Part shown: piece after piece, positions 1-7,732 of the stretch
Layout of the letters: each line of letters begins with the position of its first letter
Numbering within the stretch: position 1 is the stretch's first letter
Source of the DNA: UBA1306 sp964396415
Lineage (GTDB): Bacteria > Spirochaetota > Spirochaetia > Treponematales > Rectinemataceae
Reading direction: 5' to 3'
DNA: 17,477 nucleotides
Assembly (NCBI GenBank): GCA_964396415.1
Contig: CAYNFM010000076.1
Coordinates: 1 to 17,477, forward strand
Notes under the pieces: generated by a model
Told to the model about the DNA's origin: nothing
Databases searched by the model: none
Seen by the model: only the letters and a program-made list of their open reading frames with translations
Program-made: the position numbers and the translations under genes

Positions 1-843
1 GCCCACTACTATCCCTTCTTCGAGAAGTACGACAACCTCTACGGCAACTACGGCGGGTCTTGGTGGTCGCAGCCGGCCGAGATCGAGAGCTTCGGCGGCC
101 CGGTCCTCTTCACCTCGAACTGCCTCGTGCCCCCTCGCGACTCGTACAAGAACCGCGTCTTTACCACAGGCGTCGTCGGTTTCGAGGGCTGCGTGTACAT
201 CCCCGATAGGCAGCCTGGTAAAATGAAGGACTTCTCCGCGATCATCGCGCTTGCGAAGACTTGTCCCCCGCCGAAAGAGCTGGAAAATGGCGAGATCGTC
301 GGCGGCTTCGCCCACGACCAGGTCTTCGCCCTCGCCGACACCGTCGTAGGCGCCGTGAAGTCCGGCGCGATAAAGCGCTTCGTAGTCATGGCCGGCTGCG
401 ATGGCAGGCAGGGCGCCCGCTCGTATTACACGGACGTCGCCAACGAGCTGCCCAAGGATACTGTGATCCTCACCGCCGGCTGCGCGAAGTACCGCTACAA
501 CAAGCTTCCCCTCGGCGACATTGGCGGCATCCCCCGAGTCCTCGACGCGGGGCAGTGCAACGACTCCTACAGCCTCGCCCTCATTGCGCTCAAGCTCAAG
601 GAAATCTTCGGACTGGACGATATCAACGAGCTCCCGATTTCCTTCGACATCGCGTGGTACGAGCAGAAGGCCGTTCTGGTTCTGCTGGCGTTGCTCTACC
701 TCGGCGTGAAGAACATCCGTCTCGGGCCTACGCTTCCCGGTTTCCTTTCGCTCGGCGTCACTAGAGTCCTGGTCGACAAGTTCGGCATAAAGGGCATAAC
801 CGAGGCTAAGGCCGATGTCGCGGCTATGATGTCGGGCGCGTAG
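1..843 (+). CDS. hcp: Hybrid-cluster protein (Hcp, hydroxylamine reductase family), C-terminal part
   Basis: The frame is open from base 1 and gives 280 residues, about half of a typical Hcp of roughly 550 aa; the N-terminal Fe-S cluster region lies outside the window. Hcp is a cytoplasmic Fe-S/oxo enzyme first described as a hydroxylamine reductase and later shown to reduce NO to N2O under anaerobic nitrosative stress. Hybrid-cluster ligands known from the family are all visible: Cys41 in TSNC, Cys133 in MAGCDG (the persulfide cysteine), Cys161 in TAGCAKYR, Cys186 in DAGQCNDSYS, and Glu221 and Lys223 in WYEQKA. The fragment therefore looks functional. It ends with TAG, 89 bp before a hemerythrin-like gene on the same strand, which suggests a shared stress-response unit. 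The promoter is not in the window. Confidence 0.96.
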   Translation, partial: AHYYPFFEKYDNLYGNYGGSWWSQPAEIESFGGPVLFTSNCLVPPRDSYKNRVFTTGVVGFEGCVYIPDRQPGKMKDFSAIIALAKTCPPPKELENGEIVGGFAHDQVFALADTVVGAVKSGAIKRFVVMAGCDGRQGARSYYTDVANELPKDTVILTAGCAKYRYNKLPLGDIGGIPRVLDAGQCNDSYSLALIALKLKEIFGLDDINELPISFDIAWYEQKAVLVLLALLYLGVKNIRLGPTLPGFLSLGVTRVLVDKFGIKGITEAKADVAAMMSGA

Positions 844-932
844 GCGGTTCGTCCTGCCGCGATCGTCCGTATTGAGTGGTCAGCGACCTTCCGCGATAGC
901 GGAAAGGAGCGACTGTTATTGGGAGGCTTGAT

Positions 933-1475
933 ATGGGCAATCCGTTCGAGGACCTCAAGCATGAGCATGAGGCGATACTCTTCTCATTGAAAATGCTGAG
1001 CACGATGGCGAATCTTGCAAAAGAGGGAAGATCGCTGAATGTTGACGACGCACTTACGATAGTGGACTTCCTTAAGGAGTTCGCAGACAGGTGCCACCAC
1101 GGAAAGGAAGAAGGGATTCTCTTTCCCGCCCTCGAAAGGGCTGGCATCCCGAGAGAAGGAGGTCCTATTGGCGTCATGCTCCATGAGCACGAACTTGGGC
1201 GAGGACATATCCGCGAGATGGAACGGTCGTTGCGAAAGGAACCGATCGAGCTCGGCGCATTCACACGATCGGTCGGTGCGTATCGTGGCCTTCTCACCCA
1301 GCATATCGAAAAGGAGAATACGGTTCTCTTCCCCATGGGCGAGCGGGCCCTCGACAGTAGAAGCCAAAATGCAATCTTCGAGTTATTTGAAGAACACGAA
1401 GAAAAAGTGATCGGAGCCGGACGTCATGAAGCATTGCATGCCATGCTTGATGAGTTCGGGGAAAAGTATCTCTAG
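933..1475 (+). CDS. Hemerythrin HHE-domain protein
   Basis: This 180-aa cytoplasmic protein is built from hemerythrin-type helices expected to hold a non-haem di-iron centre that binds O2 or NO. Likely ligands are His10 and His12 (HEHE), His55/His56 with Glu59/Glu60 (CHHGKEEGILFP), His84/His86 (HEHE), and His124 with Glu127 (QHIEKENTVLFP). The two ILFP/VLFP segments after histidine-glutamate pairs are typical of the family. The start is supported by GGGAGG at 921-926, six bases before the ATG. Following hcp on the same strand suggests a joint role in nitrosative or oxidative stress or Fe-S repair, by analogy with YtfE/RIC proteins, but the protein lacks the N-terminal ScdA-type domain of YtfE, so that role is inferred. 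A terminator-like hairpin follows the stop. Confidence 0.9.
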   Translation: MGNPFEDLKHEHEAILFSLKMLSTMANLAKEGRSLNVDDALTIVDFLKEFADRCHHGKEEGILFPALERAGIPREGGPIGVMLHEHELGRGHIREMERSLRKEPIELGAFTRSVGAYRGLLTQHIEKENTVLFPMGERALDSRSQNAIFELFEEHEEKVIGAGRHEALHAMLDEFGEKYL

Positions 1476-1487
1476 GCTTCCTCGCGG

Positions 1488-1524
1488 CACTCGAGCGACG
1501 TAGACTCCTCGAGTGGCAGTTTTG
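1488..1524 (+). terminator. Probable intrinsic terminator after the hemerythrin gene
   Basis: A perfect 8-bp inverted repeat, CACTCGAG (1488-1495) and CTCGAGTG (1508-1515), with a 12-base loop, is followed by GCAGTTTTG. It lies 13 bp after the hemerythrin stop. The T run is short (4), so termination strength is uncertain. Confidence 0.5.
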
Positions 1525-1557
1525 CAAGAACATATATCGCAAGGACAGGAGGGGGGC

Positions 1558-1671
1558 ATGGATTATAACGTGGTTGCGGTGAAAGTATCGGATCGGGAAG
1601 GTGTTTCCCGGGACATGCATAAAGTCCTTACTAAGCATGGATGTCTGATCAAAGCGACAGGGTCGCAATGA
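1558..1671 (+). pseudogene. Truncated start of a small ACT-like regulatory protein
   Basis: An ATG preceded by a very strong ribosome-binding site (AGGAGGGGGG, 1547-1556) opens a 37-codon frame ending at TGA 1669. The peptide begins MDYNVVAVKVSDREG and continues with KVLTKHGCLIKA. This matches my recollection of the first beta-alpha-beta part of small (about 80 aa) ACT-like proteins related to the TM1266/iron-only hydrogenase regulator family. The second half expected in such proteins is missing in all three frames after the stop, so this looks like a remnant cut by deletion. It could instead be a real 37-aa peptide, given the intact ribosome-binding site. The family assignment is from memory of the pattern and is moderately uncertain. 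Confidence 0.5.
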
Positions 1672-2124
1672 AGATAACTCGTTTTCAGGATGGAGCCGTT
1701 GTCATGGCGACGTAAGTATGACTGGGCGACAGCTTTATACTTCGGCTGTCGCCACGGTCGTCCATGTGACTATGGAAACCGCGAAATTTGTCAGATCAAG
1801 CCATTTGTTTAACGGTAAGGTTCTCAGAGACAAGAAAGGGGGAAATTTTAATCGCTCATTCTTTGAGGAATTGGGTTTTCTTTTTCAATTGAGGAAAATA
1901 CTAGCGCGCGAATTCAGCTAACAACGGTTGCAACCGACTCGGAGAAAATATCCTGCCTCCTCTTCGACGCAAAGTCCGTAATTTTACTCAAAAATCCCGC
2001 AATTTTTCGCCTGACGCATGCCAGGCCGACGTGTATATTCCTCCCCAAGTAGGCGGCATCCATATTCACCGAAATTTCCCATCTATGAGATAAGTCAAGC
2101 GGCTTGGGAGTATTTAACTTAATG
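1672..2124. other. Intergenic region without a convincing gene
   Basis: About 450 bp, more AT-rich than the flanking genes. The only plus-strand frame of note (1718-1921, 67 codons) has no ribosome-binding site, low-complexity composition and no recognisable family. The region probably carries the promoter of the lipoprotein gene at 2136, but I see no clear -35/-10 pair. Confidence 0.5.
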
Positions 2125-2135
2125 AGGAGGTTTTT

Positions 2136-3106
2136 ATGCGCAAAAGTTTTCCTATCGTCGCGCTCGTGGTAGCTATGGCGCTGCTCGCAGCCTGTTCACA
2201 GGCTGTAGGAATAAGCGGGGAATCACCGGGCACGGGCACGGGCACGGGNNNNNNNNNNNNNNNNNNNNNNNNNNNNNNNNNNNNNNNNNNNNNNNNNNNN
2301 NNNNNNNNNNNNNNNNNNNNNNNNNNNNNNNNNNNNNNNNNNNNNNNNCGGGCACGGGCACGGGCACGGGGACGATCAAAGTAGTGTTGCCGAATTCGTC
2401 AGGGAAGGGCCTCGTGGACATCGGCTTCGCTAAAACCAATACAAATTATTATGAACTTTTCGCGTATGGCGTGAACAATATTTATTCGATCTCAAATCTT
2501 TCCTCGTCAGGCGGATCCGTCACTGTAGCGCCGGACTCGTACACCGTCATTGTACTCGCGGGGGTTAATGATGGCTCAGGACTTGCAGAGATGCTCGGCA
2601 GTGGTCAAGCCACCAACGTAGTCGTAACGGCGAACACTACGACGCCCGTCACCATAACCCTGACGAACGCGACGTTTTCGATAACCGCTCCAGCGAGCGT
2701 GACCACTAATGCCACGTTTAATGTTACCGTGGCGGGTGATTCAGGGTGCGCCGACGTAGTCGTCAGTGGAGCTACGGGCTTGTATCAGGGCTCCACGTGT
2801 ACGCCGATAGCAAGTTATCAGCTCAACCAGGAAAGCTGGAACTTCGTGAATGGGCCAATTACCGCTCCAAGCAGCGCGGGCTCGGCTACGTACCAATGGG
2901 ACGGGGCATATATCGGCTTTATTAATCTACCCTTCAAGAGCGGTAGCACCGGCTCCCCGAATAGCGCGACGGGAACCTATTGGATGACGCCACGGGCAAA
3001 TTCAACCCTGACTGCTATCAATACCTATTGCGCTGTATCGGTAAATTTTCTTAATCCACCTCCGTCGCAGATCACGACAACCGTCACCTGGGGAAGCGGC
3101 CAATAA
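2136..3106 (+). CDS. Putative lipoprotein with Gly-Thr repeat linker (interrupted by assembly gap)
   Basis: The gene starts at ATG 2136 behind AGGAGG (2125-2130). The N-terminus is a lipoprotein signal peptide with a hydrophobic stretch and lipobox LAAC, giving Cys20 as the likely lipidated residue. A linker of alternating Gly and Thr codons follows. The 100-N gap lies inside it, and the same Gly-Thr codons resume after the gap and run into IKVVLPNSSGKG, so one gene spans the gap although its printed frame does not. The rest (about 240 aa) is rich in Ser, Thr, Asn and Val and looks like beta-sandwich surface domains. The central part includes VTVAPDSYTVIVLAG, and a Cys-containing C-terminal part begins near 2720. 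No family is recognised. It is likely anchored in a membrane and exposed outside the cytoplasm. Confidence 0.82.
2226..2373 (+). repeat. GGCACG hexanucleotide tandem repeat spanning an assembly gap
   Basis: Copies of GGCACG occupy 2226-2248 and 2349-2370 on either side of 100 N (2249-2348). Each hexamer encodes Gly-Thr, so copy-number change keeps the reading frame. The identical repeat on both sides is the obvious reason the assembly broke here. The true copy number is unknown. Confidence 0.9.
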
Positions 3107-3732
3107 CGGAAGGTGGGGTCATCGATCGGCCAACGCCATCAGGGCCGCAGAAAGAAAATTAGCGGCAAATGGCCCTGCGAGGCCTTTCTCGCGCGACAAG
3201 GCGACGATCGAGCCGCGGAATCATCCTTGGCTCGGCCTTATGGATGTCGCCGGTGTTTTATCGGTTCGTTCCCCTCCATGGTCTCCCCGGAAACGTACCG
3301 GAGCGCTTCGCCGCCTGGAGCGCTCCGGCTTTATCAAATCCTAGAAAACCACCGCCTTTGGCGGTGATGCCGTCCGTGGACGCCGAAATATCGATATAGG
3401 ATTCTTTAAGGTCAAATATGAGGCAATATTAAAAGGAGGCCGAACAACCTGAAAAGGAACATTAAGCGCTACATTCCCAGGTATAAGTTTCACGCGAATG
3501 CGTGCTCGTAGTTCTGAAACCGGCTTTCTTCATCCGGACCCCTCTCTGTAGCACATCATGGCGCTATTTCTTGATTGCAAAATGAATATCCCAAAGACCT
3601 CTCAACTCACATCAACCGAGAAATCGAGCGTTGTGTGAAGCACCACGATTTTTGGCATGGCTCCAGAACTGCGGAAACACAAGCGAGACGCTTCATTTGA
3701 TCTCTGGCATGCTTTTCACTTTTCAAGCAATC
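3107..3732. other. Intergenic region between convergent genes, with hairpins
   Basis: About 625 bp separates the lipoprotein stop from the stop of the minus-strand ankyrin/SH3 gene. I find no frame with a ribosome-binding site and family signal. It holds two clear inverted repeats: 3298-3328, listed separately, and CACCGCC/GGCGGTG around 3350-3367 with a 3-base loop. A minus-strand open stretch at roughly 3280-3430 is too short to call. The 3400-3730 portion is AT-richer and featureless to me. Confidence 0.5.
3298..3335 (+). terminator. Hairpin downstream of the lipoprotein gene, possible terminator
   Basis: A perfect 9-bp inverted repeat, CCGGAGCGC (3298-3306) and GCGCTCCGG (3320-3328), is followed by CTTTATC. 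The weak T run and the 190-bp distance from the lipoprotein stop make the terminator role uncertain. Confidence 0.35.
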
Positions 3733-4584
3733 TCAGGGCATGTCGAAATAGTCGCACCGGACAAAAGGTTGAAAGACCCAACCGCTTTGGTTTTGGAACG
3801 ATACTTTCACCCAACACCCCTCTGTGGAATCGATACTTTCGCGTTTATAAGTGATGGCAATAACCTGGAATTTGTCGTTCTTCATCAATTTGCCGATGAC
3901 CTTTCCTTGAAGACCCGGGTCTGACCGCAGCCGAACATTGTCGTCGGAGCATATGCCGTCTTGCGGAGCCTCCAGAGTGAATAGGGTAGATATGTGTTTA
4001 CTGAGCAGAAACGCATCCATCTCTCTGCTGGGTGATACCGTGAGAAGATTCGCCGGATATCCGCCATTGCGTGTGCTCTTGACATTGCTTGTGTTGATGT
4101 TGGCTCCACTGTCTAGAAAGGCCTGAGCCCACTGAATGTCATTTTGCGCGACAGCAGTCGCCAATGGTTCCAGGTACGTAGCTTCTGGACTTTGATCGGG
4201 CATCTGGACCAAATGCGGATCGAGGGTGATCAGTTTTTTGACAAGATCGAACTGCGCTGCTTCATATGCAAGATTAACCGGGTTAGCGAATGAGCAGCCA
4301 CCAAGACAGTAGTCAATATTCGGCATTGTGTCGCGCATTGCTTTCGCAAGCAGGTAGATTCCTTCGTAGCGCTTTTCCTGCATGAGACCCCTGAACGGTT
4401 CCCAGTCATAAAACGCATTCGGATTTGCCTGGGATACCCCCGAGACGGCACGCACGTACTGAACATAAGCATCATACGTGTCGGCGGAGGGGTAGGAAGG
4501 GATTTTGACCTGGTCTTGGGCGAACAAACTGCCAACACTCAACGACACACAAACGGTAACGATCATCCGGCGTAAGAAAGACAC
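3733..4584 (-). CDS. Exported ankyrin-like and SH3-domain protein
   Basis: The 283-aa product starts at GTG (4584) behind GGGGG seven bases upstream. It has an N-terminal signal peptide (hydrophobic stretch ending SLFAQ, cleavage near residue 22), so it is probably periplasmic or outside the cell. Residues about 95-195 resemble ankyrin repeats, with phrases such as NLAYEAAQFDLVKKLI and AVAQNDIQWAQAFLDSGANI. Residues about 207-280 form a bacterial SH3 domain (DDNVRLRSDPGLQGKVIGKL, ending in SGWV). SH3b domains commonly bind peptidoglycan or peptides. It lies 131 bp downstream of the SH3 protein at 4716 on the same strand and may belong to its operon or be transcribed on its own. The exact function is unknown. 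Confidence 0.85.
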   Translation of the reverse strand: MSFLRRMIVTVCVSLSVGSLFAQDQVKIPSYPSADTYDAYVQYVRAVSGVSQANPNAFYDWEPFRGLMQEKRYEGIYLLAKAMRDTMPNIDYCLGGCSFANPVNLAYEAAQFDLVKKLITLDPHLVQMPDQSPEATYLEPLATAVAQNDIQWAQAFLDSGANINTSNVKSTRNGGYPANLLTVSPSREMDAFLLSKHISTLFTLEAPQDGICSDDNVRLRSDPGLQGKVIGKLMKNDKFQVIAITYKRESIDSTEGCWVKVSFQNQSGWVFQPFVRCDYFDMP

Positions 4585-4715
4585 TCGGATACCCCCTTTT
4601 GACCTGCCTGCGTCCTTAATTGGAAGGCTTGCTCACTTAAGCCTCTCGACTCTTTCCATGTTATTGTGAGCTTATATTCGATGGCGCCCGAATACGCACG
4701 ATGGCGCTGAAGGAG

Positions 4716-5879
4716 CTATGGCAGTCGGGAGAAGAGCGCCCCGTTCCAGCCGAGCCGCCCGAGCACAGATGATTCCTGGTCATTCTTGCTCATTAACGTG
4801 AGAACGTTCTTCTGCCCGCCCTTGTCCGAGGGAAAGACGAATTCGATCCATTCTCCCTCGCCGCCTGCCTTGCTTCCTGCGAGATAGGTCGTCACGAGGG
4901 TAGGCCCTTTGGCGTCGATCTGGTAGAGCGCAGCCTGGTCGAGCCAGCCCTCGTCGAAGCCTGCAGGCACGGAAATGGAAAGGAGCACCACCGGAGGAGA
5001 AAACCCCTTGTCGGCGAGCACATCGATATTGATCATGTTAAAATTGAAATCTTCGCTGAAGCGCTCATCGGGATTGTCTGGAATCCCGAGGTCCTGCATG
5101 CCGAAGAGGTTTTCTGCCGCCGTAGAAGCGGACAGCCGTGGGACGGGATAGGCTAGTTCCCACAGGCTCTTCTTGTCTGAACAGGCTTTGAGCGAAATTT
5201 TGCCGGAAACGCCGAACTCCTGCGAATATGTATTGGGTATGGATACACCTTTGAGGGCCTCTTCCGCGACCAGAATCTCCGCCTTCGAAAGCGGTCCTTC
5301 GAAGCCGATGAAGGGATCCCCCGAATCATTGAGCGGAGTCAGGTAGATCGTTGCGTCGTCACCACCGGGGATATGAAAGTAGTGGTGCAGAACAAAGTCT
5401 CGCTGATCCGCGCTTAGTTTGGGAAGCACAGTGTCCTTGAATACGGCTTCATTCATCTGAGTAGGCACGGCATCCTGGTACGAGCGCAGAACCTGCATGA
5501 GAATGCGGTCGGACGAACCCTTGCCCTCGAGATCGGCGACGCCCACGCTCTTGGCTAGGAGGCCGCCCCAGACATAGCCCTCCTGTCCCCGGCAGTCGAT
5601 TTTGTACCAGTAGTCCGAGACCCCATAGAGCGTCTGCTGGACGCTCGTCTTTTCCACGATGGCCGCGGTGTCGCCCGTCATCAGCTGGGCCAAAACATTC
5701 GCTCCCGTGTCGGGAGTCTCCCTCACGTTGATCTTGTCCGAGTAGGCGTAGGCGGTCTCTCCCTTGTCGTAGCTCGGGACGCTGTATGTCACCGGCTGCT
5801 GCGCATAAGCGACCCCGAATATGGACAGGAGCGCGCCGATGGCAGATCGGACTGCAAAGCCTCTATTTCCTGTGATCAC
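4716..5879 (-). CDS. Exported SH3-domain protein of unknown function
   Basis: The 387-aa product starts at GTG 5879, and its first bases overlap the stop of the upstream gene as GTGA, which implies translational coupling. An N-terminal signal peptide ends near GVAYAQQ (residues about 25-28). Residues about 40-110 are a bacterial SH3 domain (SDKINVRETPDTGANVLAQL, later EGYVWGGLL). The remaining 270 residues match no family I recognise and contain a probable globular beta-rich domain. The domain layout and genome position group it with the 283-aa protein downstream and with the truncated gene at 9174. It probably acts in the cell envelope together with the membrane protein encoded just upstream. 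Confidence 0.87.
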   Translation of the reverse strand: MITGNRGFAVRSAIGALLSIFGVAYAQQPVTYSVPSYDKGETAYAYSDKINVRETPDTGANVLAQLMTGDTAAIVEKTSVQQTLYGVSDYWYKIDCRGQEGYVWGGLLAKSVGVADLEGKGSSDRILMQVLRSYQDAVPTQMNEAVFKDTVLPKLSADQRDFVLHHYFHIPGGDDATIYLTPLNDSGDPFIGFEGPLSKAEILVAEEALKGVSIPNTYSQEFGVSGKISLKACSDKKSLWELAYPVPRLSASTAAENLFGMQDLGIPDNPDERFSEDFNFNMINIDVLADKGFSPPVVLLSISVPAGFDEGWLDQAALYQIDAKGPTLVTTYLAGSKAGGEGEWIEFVFPSDKGGQKNVLTLMSKNDQESSVLGRLGWNGALFSRLP

Positions 5880-7702
5880 TCGTCTTTCTCCCTCTTCCGT
5901 TCCTGAATCGAGCGCCAGAGCACCTGCTCGAAGTCGATTGTTTCGCCGAGACCGAGATCCGTCATGGAAAGATATGTATCGCTCTGATTCGAAGAGCGAG
6001 ATCGCTTTTTCCCCGAGATGGCGCTTCGTACTTCGATATAACGAACCTTCTGGTTCCAGGTCTCTTCCGTGTAAACAGTGGAAAGGCCGGATATCGACCT
6101 GAGAGGCCAGGACTTTTTCTTGTCGAAGGCAGCGCCTATCGCGTCGGCGTCGGCCCGACCCGCCAGCAGGGCGATGGGCAATCTGCCATAGTGGAGCTCC
6201 TTGGCGTCAAGTTTGAGGGCGAAGGCCTTTCGCCTCGCACTAACCCCGCTAATGAAAAGTCCGATGCCGACGACGAATAGAACACCGGCGATGCATGCCA
6301 GGATGACAAACAGGGAATTAATGCTTTTACCCTTCAGGAGGAGACCCAATGCACCGAAGCCGAACGAAATGAGAAGACAGATTATGGACGAGCCGAGAGT
6401 GCCGCCTCCACGCCATGCGAAATAGTCCGTGTCTCCGAGCCGCCGTTGCAATACGGTGGGCGGGATAGCCGGCGACCTACGGAGCTCCGCGGGACAACGC
6501 GAAGCCTTAAGCTCGACTATCCTTCTCAGTTCCGCCGCCCTGGTCTGGGCATCGCTTCGATGAGCATGCTCTTCCAACATCCAGGCAGCGCCGTTGGCCA
6601 ACCTGGCATCGACTATATAATTCGTTTCTTTCTTGACAGTTGGATATCGCGTATCGCCCCTGAAAGACATATGTGAATCCATCCTATCTGGCGAGTCTTG
6701 CATGGCCTTTTCCGTCGAGAATTGGACATATTCGTCCGTCGGCGTATAGGTCGCATAGGTATGCACTCCGAAATCCACGATATCTTCGTAATCATAGCCC
6801 GGCATCGCCGCGCCGTCCTTTGCGTCGGCAGGTGCTGTCACCGAGCTACGCGATACGATCATCCGGCCGATCCTGTTGTCGAAAAAGAAAGCCTGGGGGT
6901 CCTGCTTCGTATTGGGAATCAAGACGGCGATCCCGATGAAGAGAGGGATGGCGAAACCAAAGACGGCGAAAAAAGGCGGGACGACGAGGTAAGCCACTAC
7001 AAGCTCATGCGTTCGAGGAAGGAAGCCCAGGATCGCTCCCCATTCGCGCCATAGTCCCCCGAAGCCAAAACCCACGAAGGCGACGAGTGCCCCGATGATG
7101 GCCCAGCAGAAGAAGATCGCGGCGATGCCGCCCCGCCATTCCATCTCGTGCTGCGGAATCGCCACGACTTCGAGGCCGTCTTGCACACCTGCGGGGCGCT
7201 TGGCAATCCAGGATTCGCGCAGGATGTCCATCAGGACCTGTCCTTCGGACTGACCCCATTGAGGAGACGCTGGAATGGCAATGACGCCCCCGGAGCGACA
7301 GTAGAGTCGGTAGAGGCCGATGTCCTGGATCTCTCCCCAGGCAAGGACTGTTCGAGATATACGAACAAAAAGACAACGGCTCTGAATCCGTATGCGATCC
7401 TCGTCCCATACGATGACATGACGACCGAAGACGGCGATTATCATGGCCACGAGGAAGACAAAGCAAAAGATCGAGAAACCTCCAACCCAGAACACGTGCT
7501 CTCCCGATATTCCCGATCCGCCGGGACTAAGGGCCAGGACAATCACGAGCGCGTCAACCGCCGCGAAGACGATCGCCAGGAAGAGCGCGAAAACAGCCGG
7601 GCCGACTTTCCTGGGCAGTGTAATCCACTTAAGTCCTCCGCGACCTGAATGGAGATGCAACAAGCGTTTCACGCGCTCCTCGATTTCACTTTTATCGCCC
7701 AT
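5876..7702 (-). CDS. Polytopic membrane protein of unknown function, possible PH-like domains
   Basis: About 608 aa. The ATG at 7702 is preferred because AGAGGTG lies eight bases upstream; the GTG at 7711 would fall inside that site. Three pairs of hydrophobic segments are visible, near residues 35-58 and 70-91, 192-214 and 235-263, and 440-460 and 465-490. Soluble stretches follow each pair. The first (about 95-180, with VIVWDEDRIRIQSRCLFVRI) has the hydrophobic-pair-then-beta-strand look of bacterial PH-like membrane proteins, but this is only a resemblance. The N-terminus is basic and probably cytoplasmic. The gene lies 30 bp after the 453-aa gene and overlaps the 387-aa gene by 4 bp, so the three form one operon. 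It may anchor or signal for the exported SH3 partners. Confidence 0.82.
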   Translation of the reverse strand: MGDKSEIEERVKRLLHLHSGRGGLKWITLPRKVGPAVFALFLAIVFAAVDALVIVLALSPGGSGISGEHVFWVGGFSIFCFVFLVAMIIAVFGRHVIVWDEDRIRIQSRCLFVRISRTVLAWGEIQDIGLYRLYCRSGGVIAIPASPQWGQSEGQVLMDILRESWIAKRPAGVQDGLEVVAIPQHEMEWRGGIAAIFFCWAIIGALVAFVGFGFGGLWREWGAILGFLPRTHELVVAYLVVPPFFAVFGFAIPLFIGIAVLIPNTKQDPQAFFFDNRIGRMIVSRSSVTAPADAKDGAAMPGYDYEDIVDFGVHTYATYTPTDEYVQFSTEKAMQDSPDRMDSHMSFRGDTRYPTVKKETNYIVDARLANGAAWMLEEHAHRSDAQTRAAELRRIVELKASRCPAELRRSPAIPPTVLQRRLGDTDYFAWRGGGTLGSSIICLLISFGFGALGLLLKGKSINSLFVILACIAGVLFVVGIGLFISGVSARRKAFALKLDAKELHYGRLPIALLAGRADADAIGAAFDKKKSWPLRSISGLSTVYTEETWNQKVRYIEVRSAISGKKRSRSSNQSDTYLSMTDLGLGETIDFEQVLWRSIQERKREKDE

Positions 7703-7732
7703 ATTCCGCACCTCTGTGTCGGCCGAATTCTA

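Noticed and set aside
1718..1921. 67-codon plus-strand frame
   Set aside because: No ribosome-binding site, no recognisable family, AT-rich composition, and no neighbour suggesting a function.
2384..3106. Separate gene starting at TTG 2384
   Set aside because: The frame is open upstream through Gly-Thr codons to the gap, and the same codons precede the gap in the lipoprotein starting at 2136, so it is one gene.
3280..3430. Minus-strand open stretch with ISASTDGITAKGGGF
   Set aside because: It has no start codon with a ribosome-binding site, is under 60 codons, and overlaps hairpin sequences; no family recognised.
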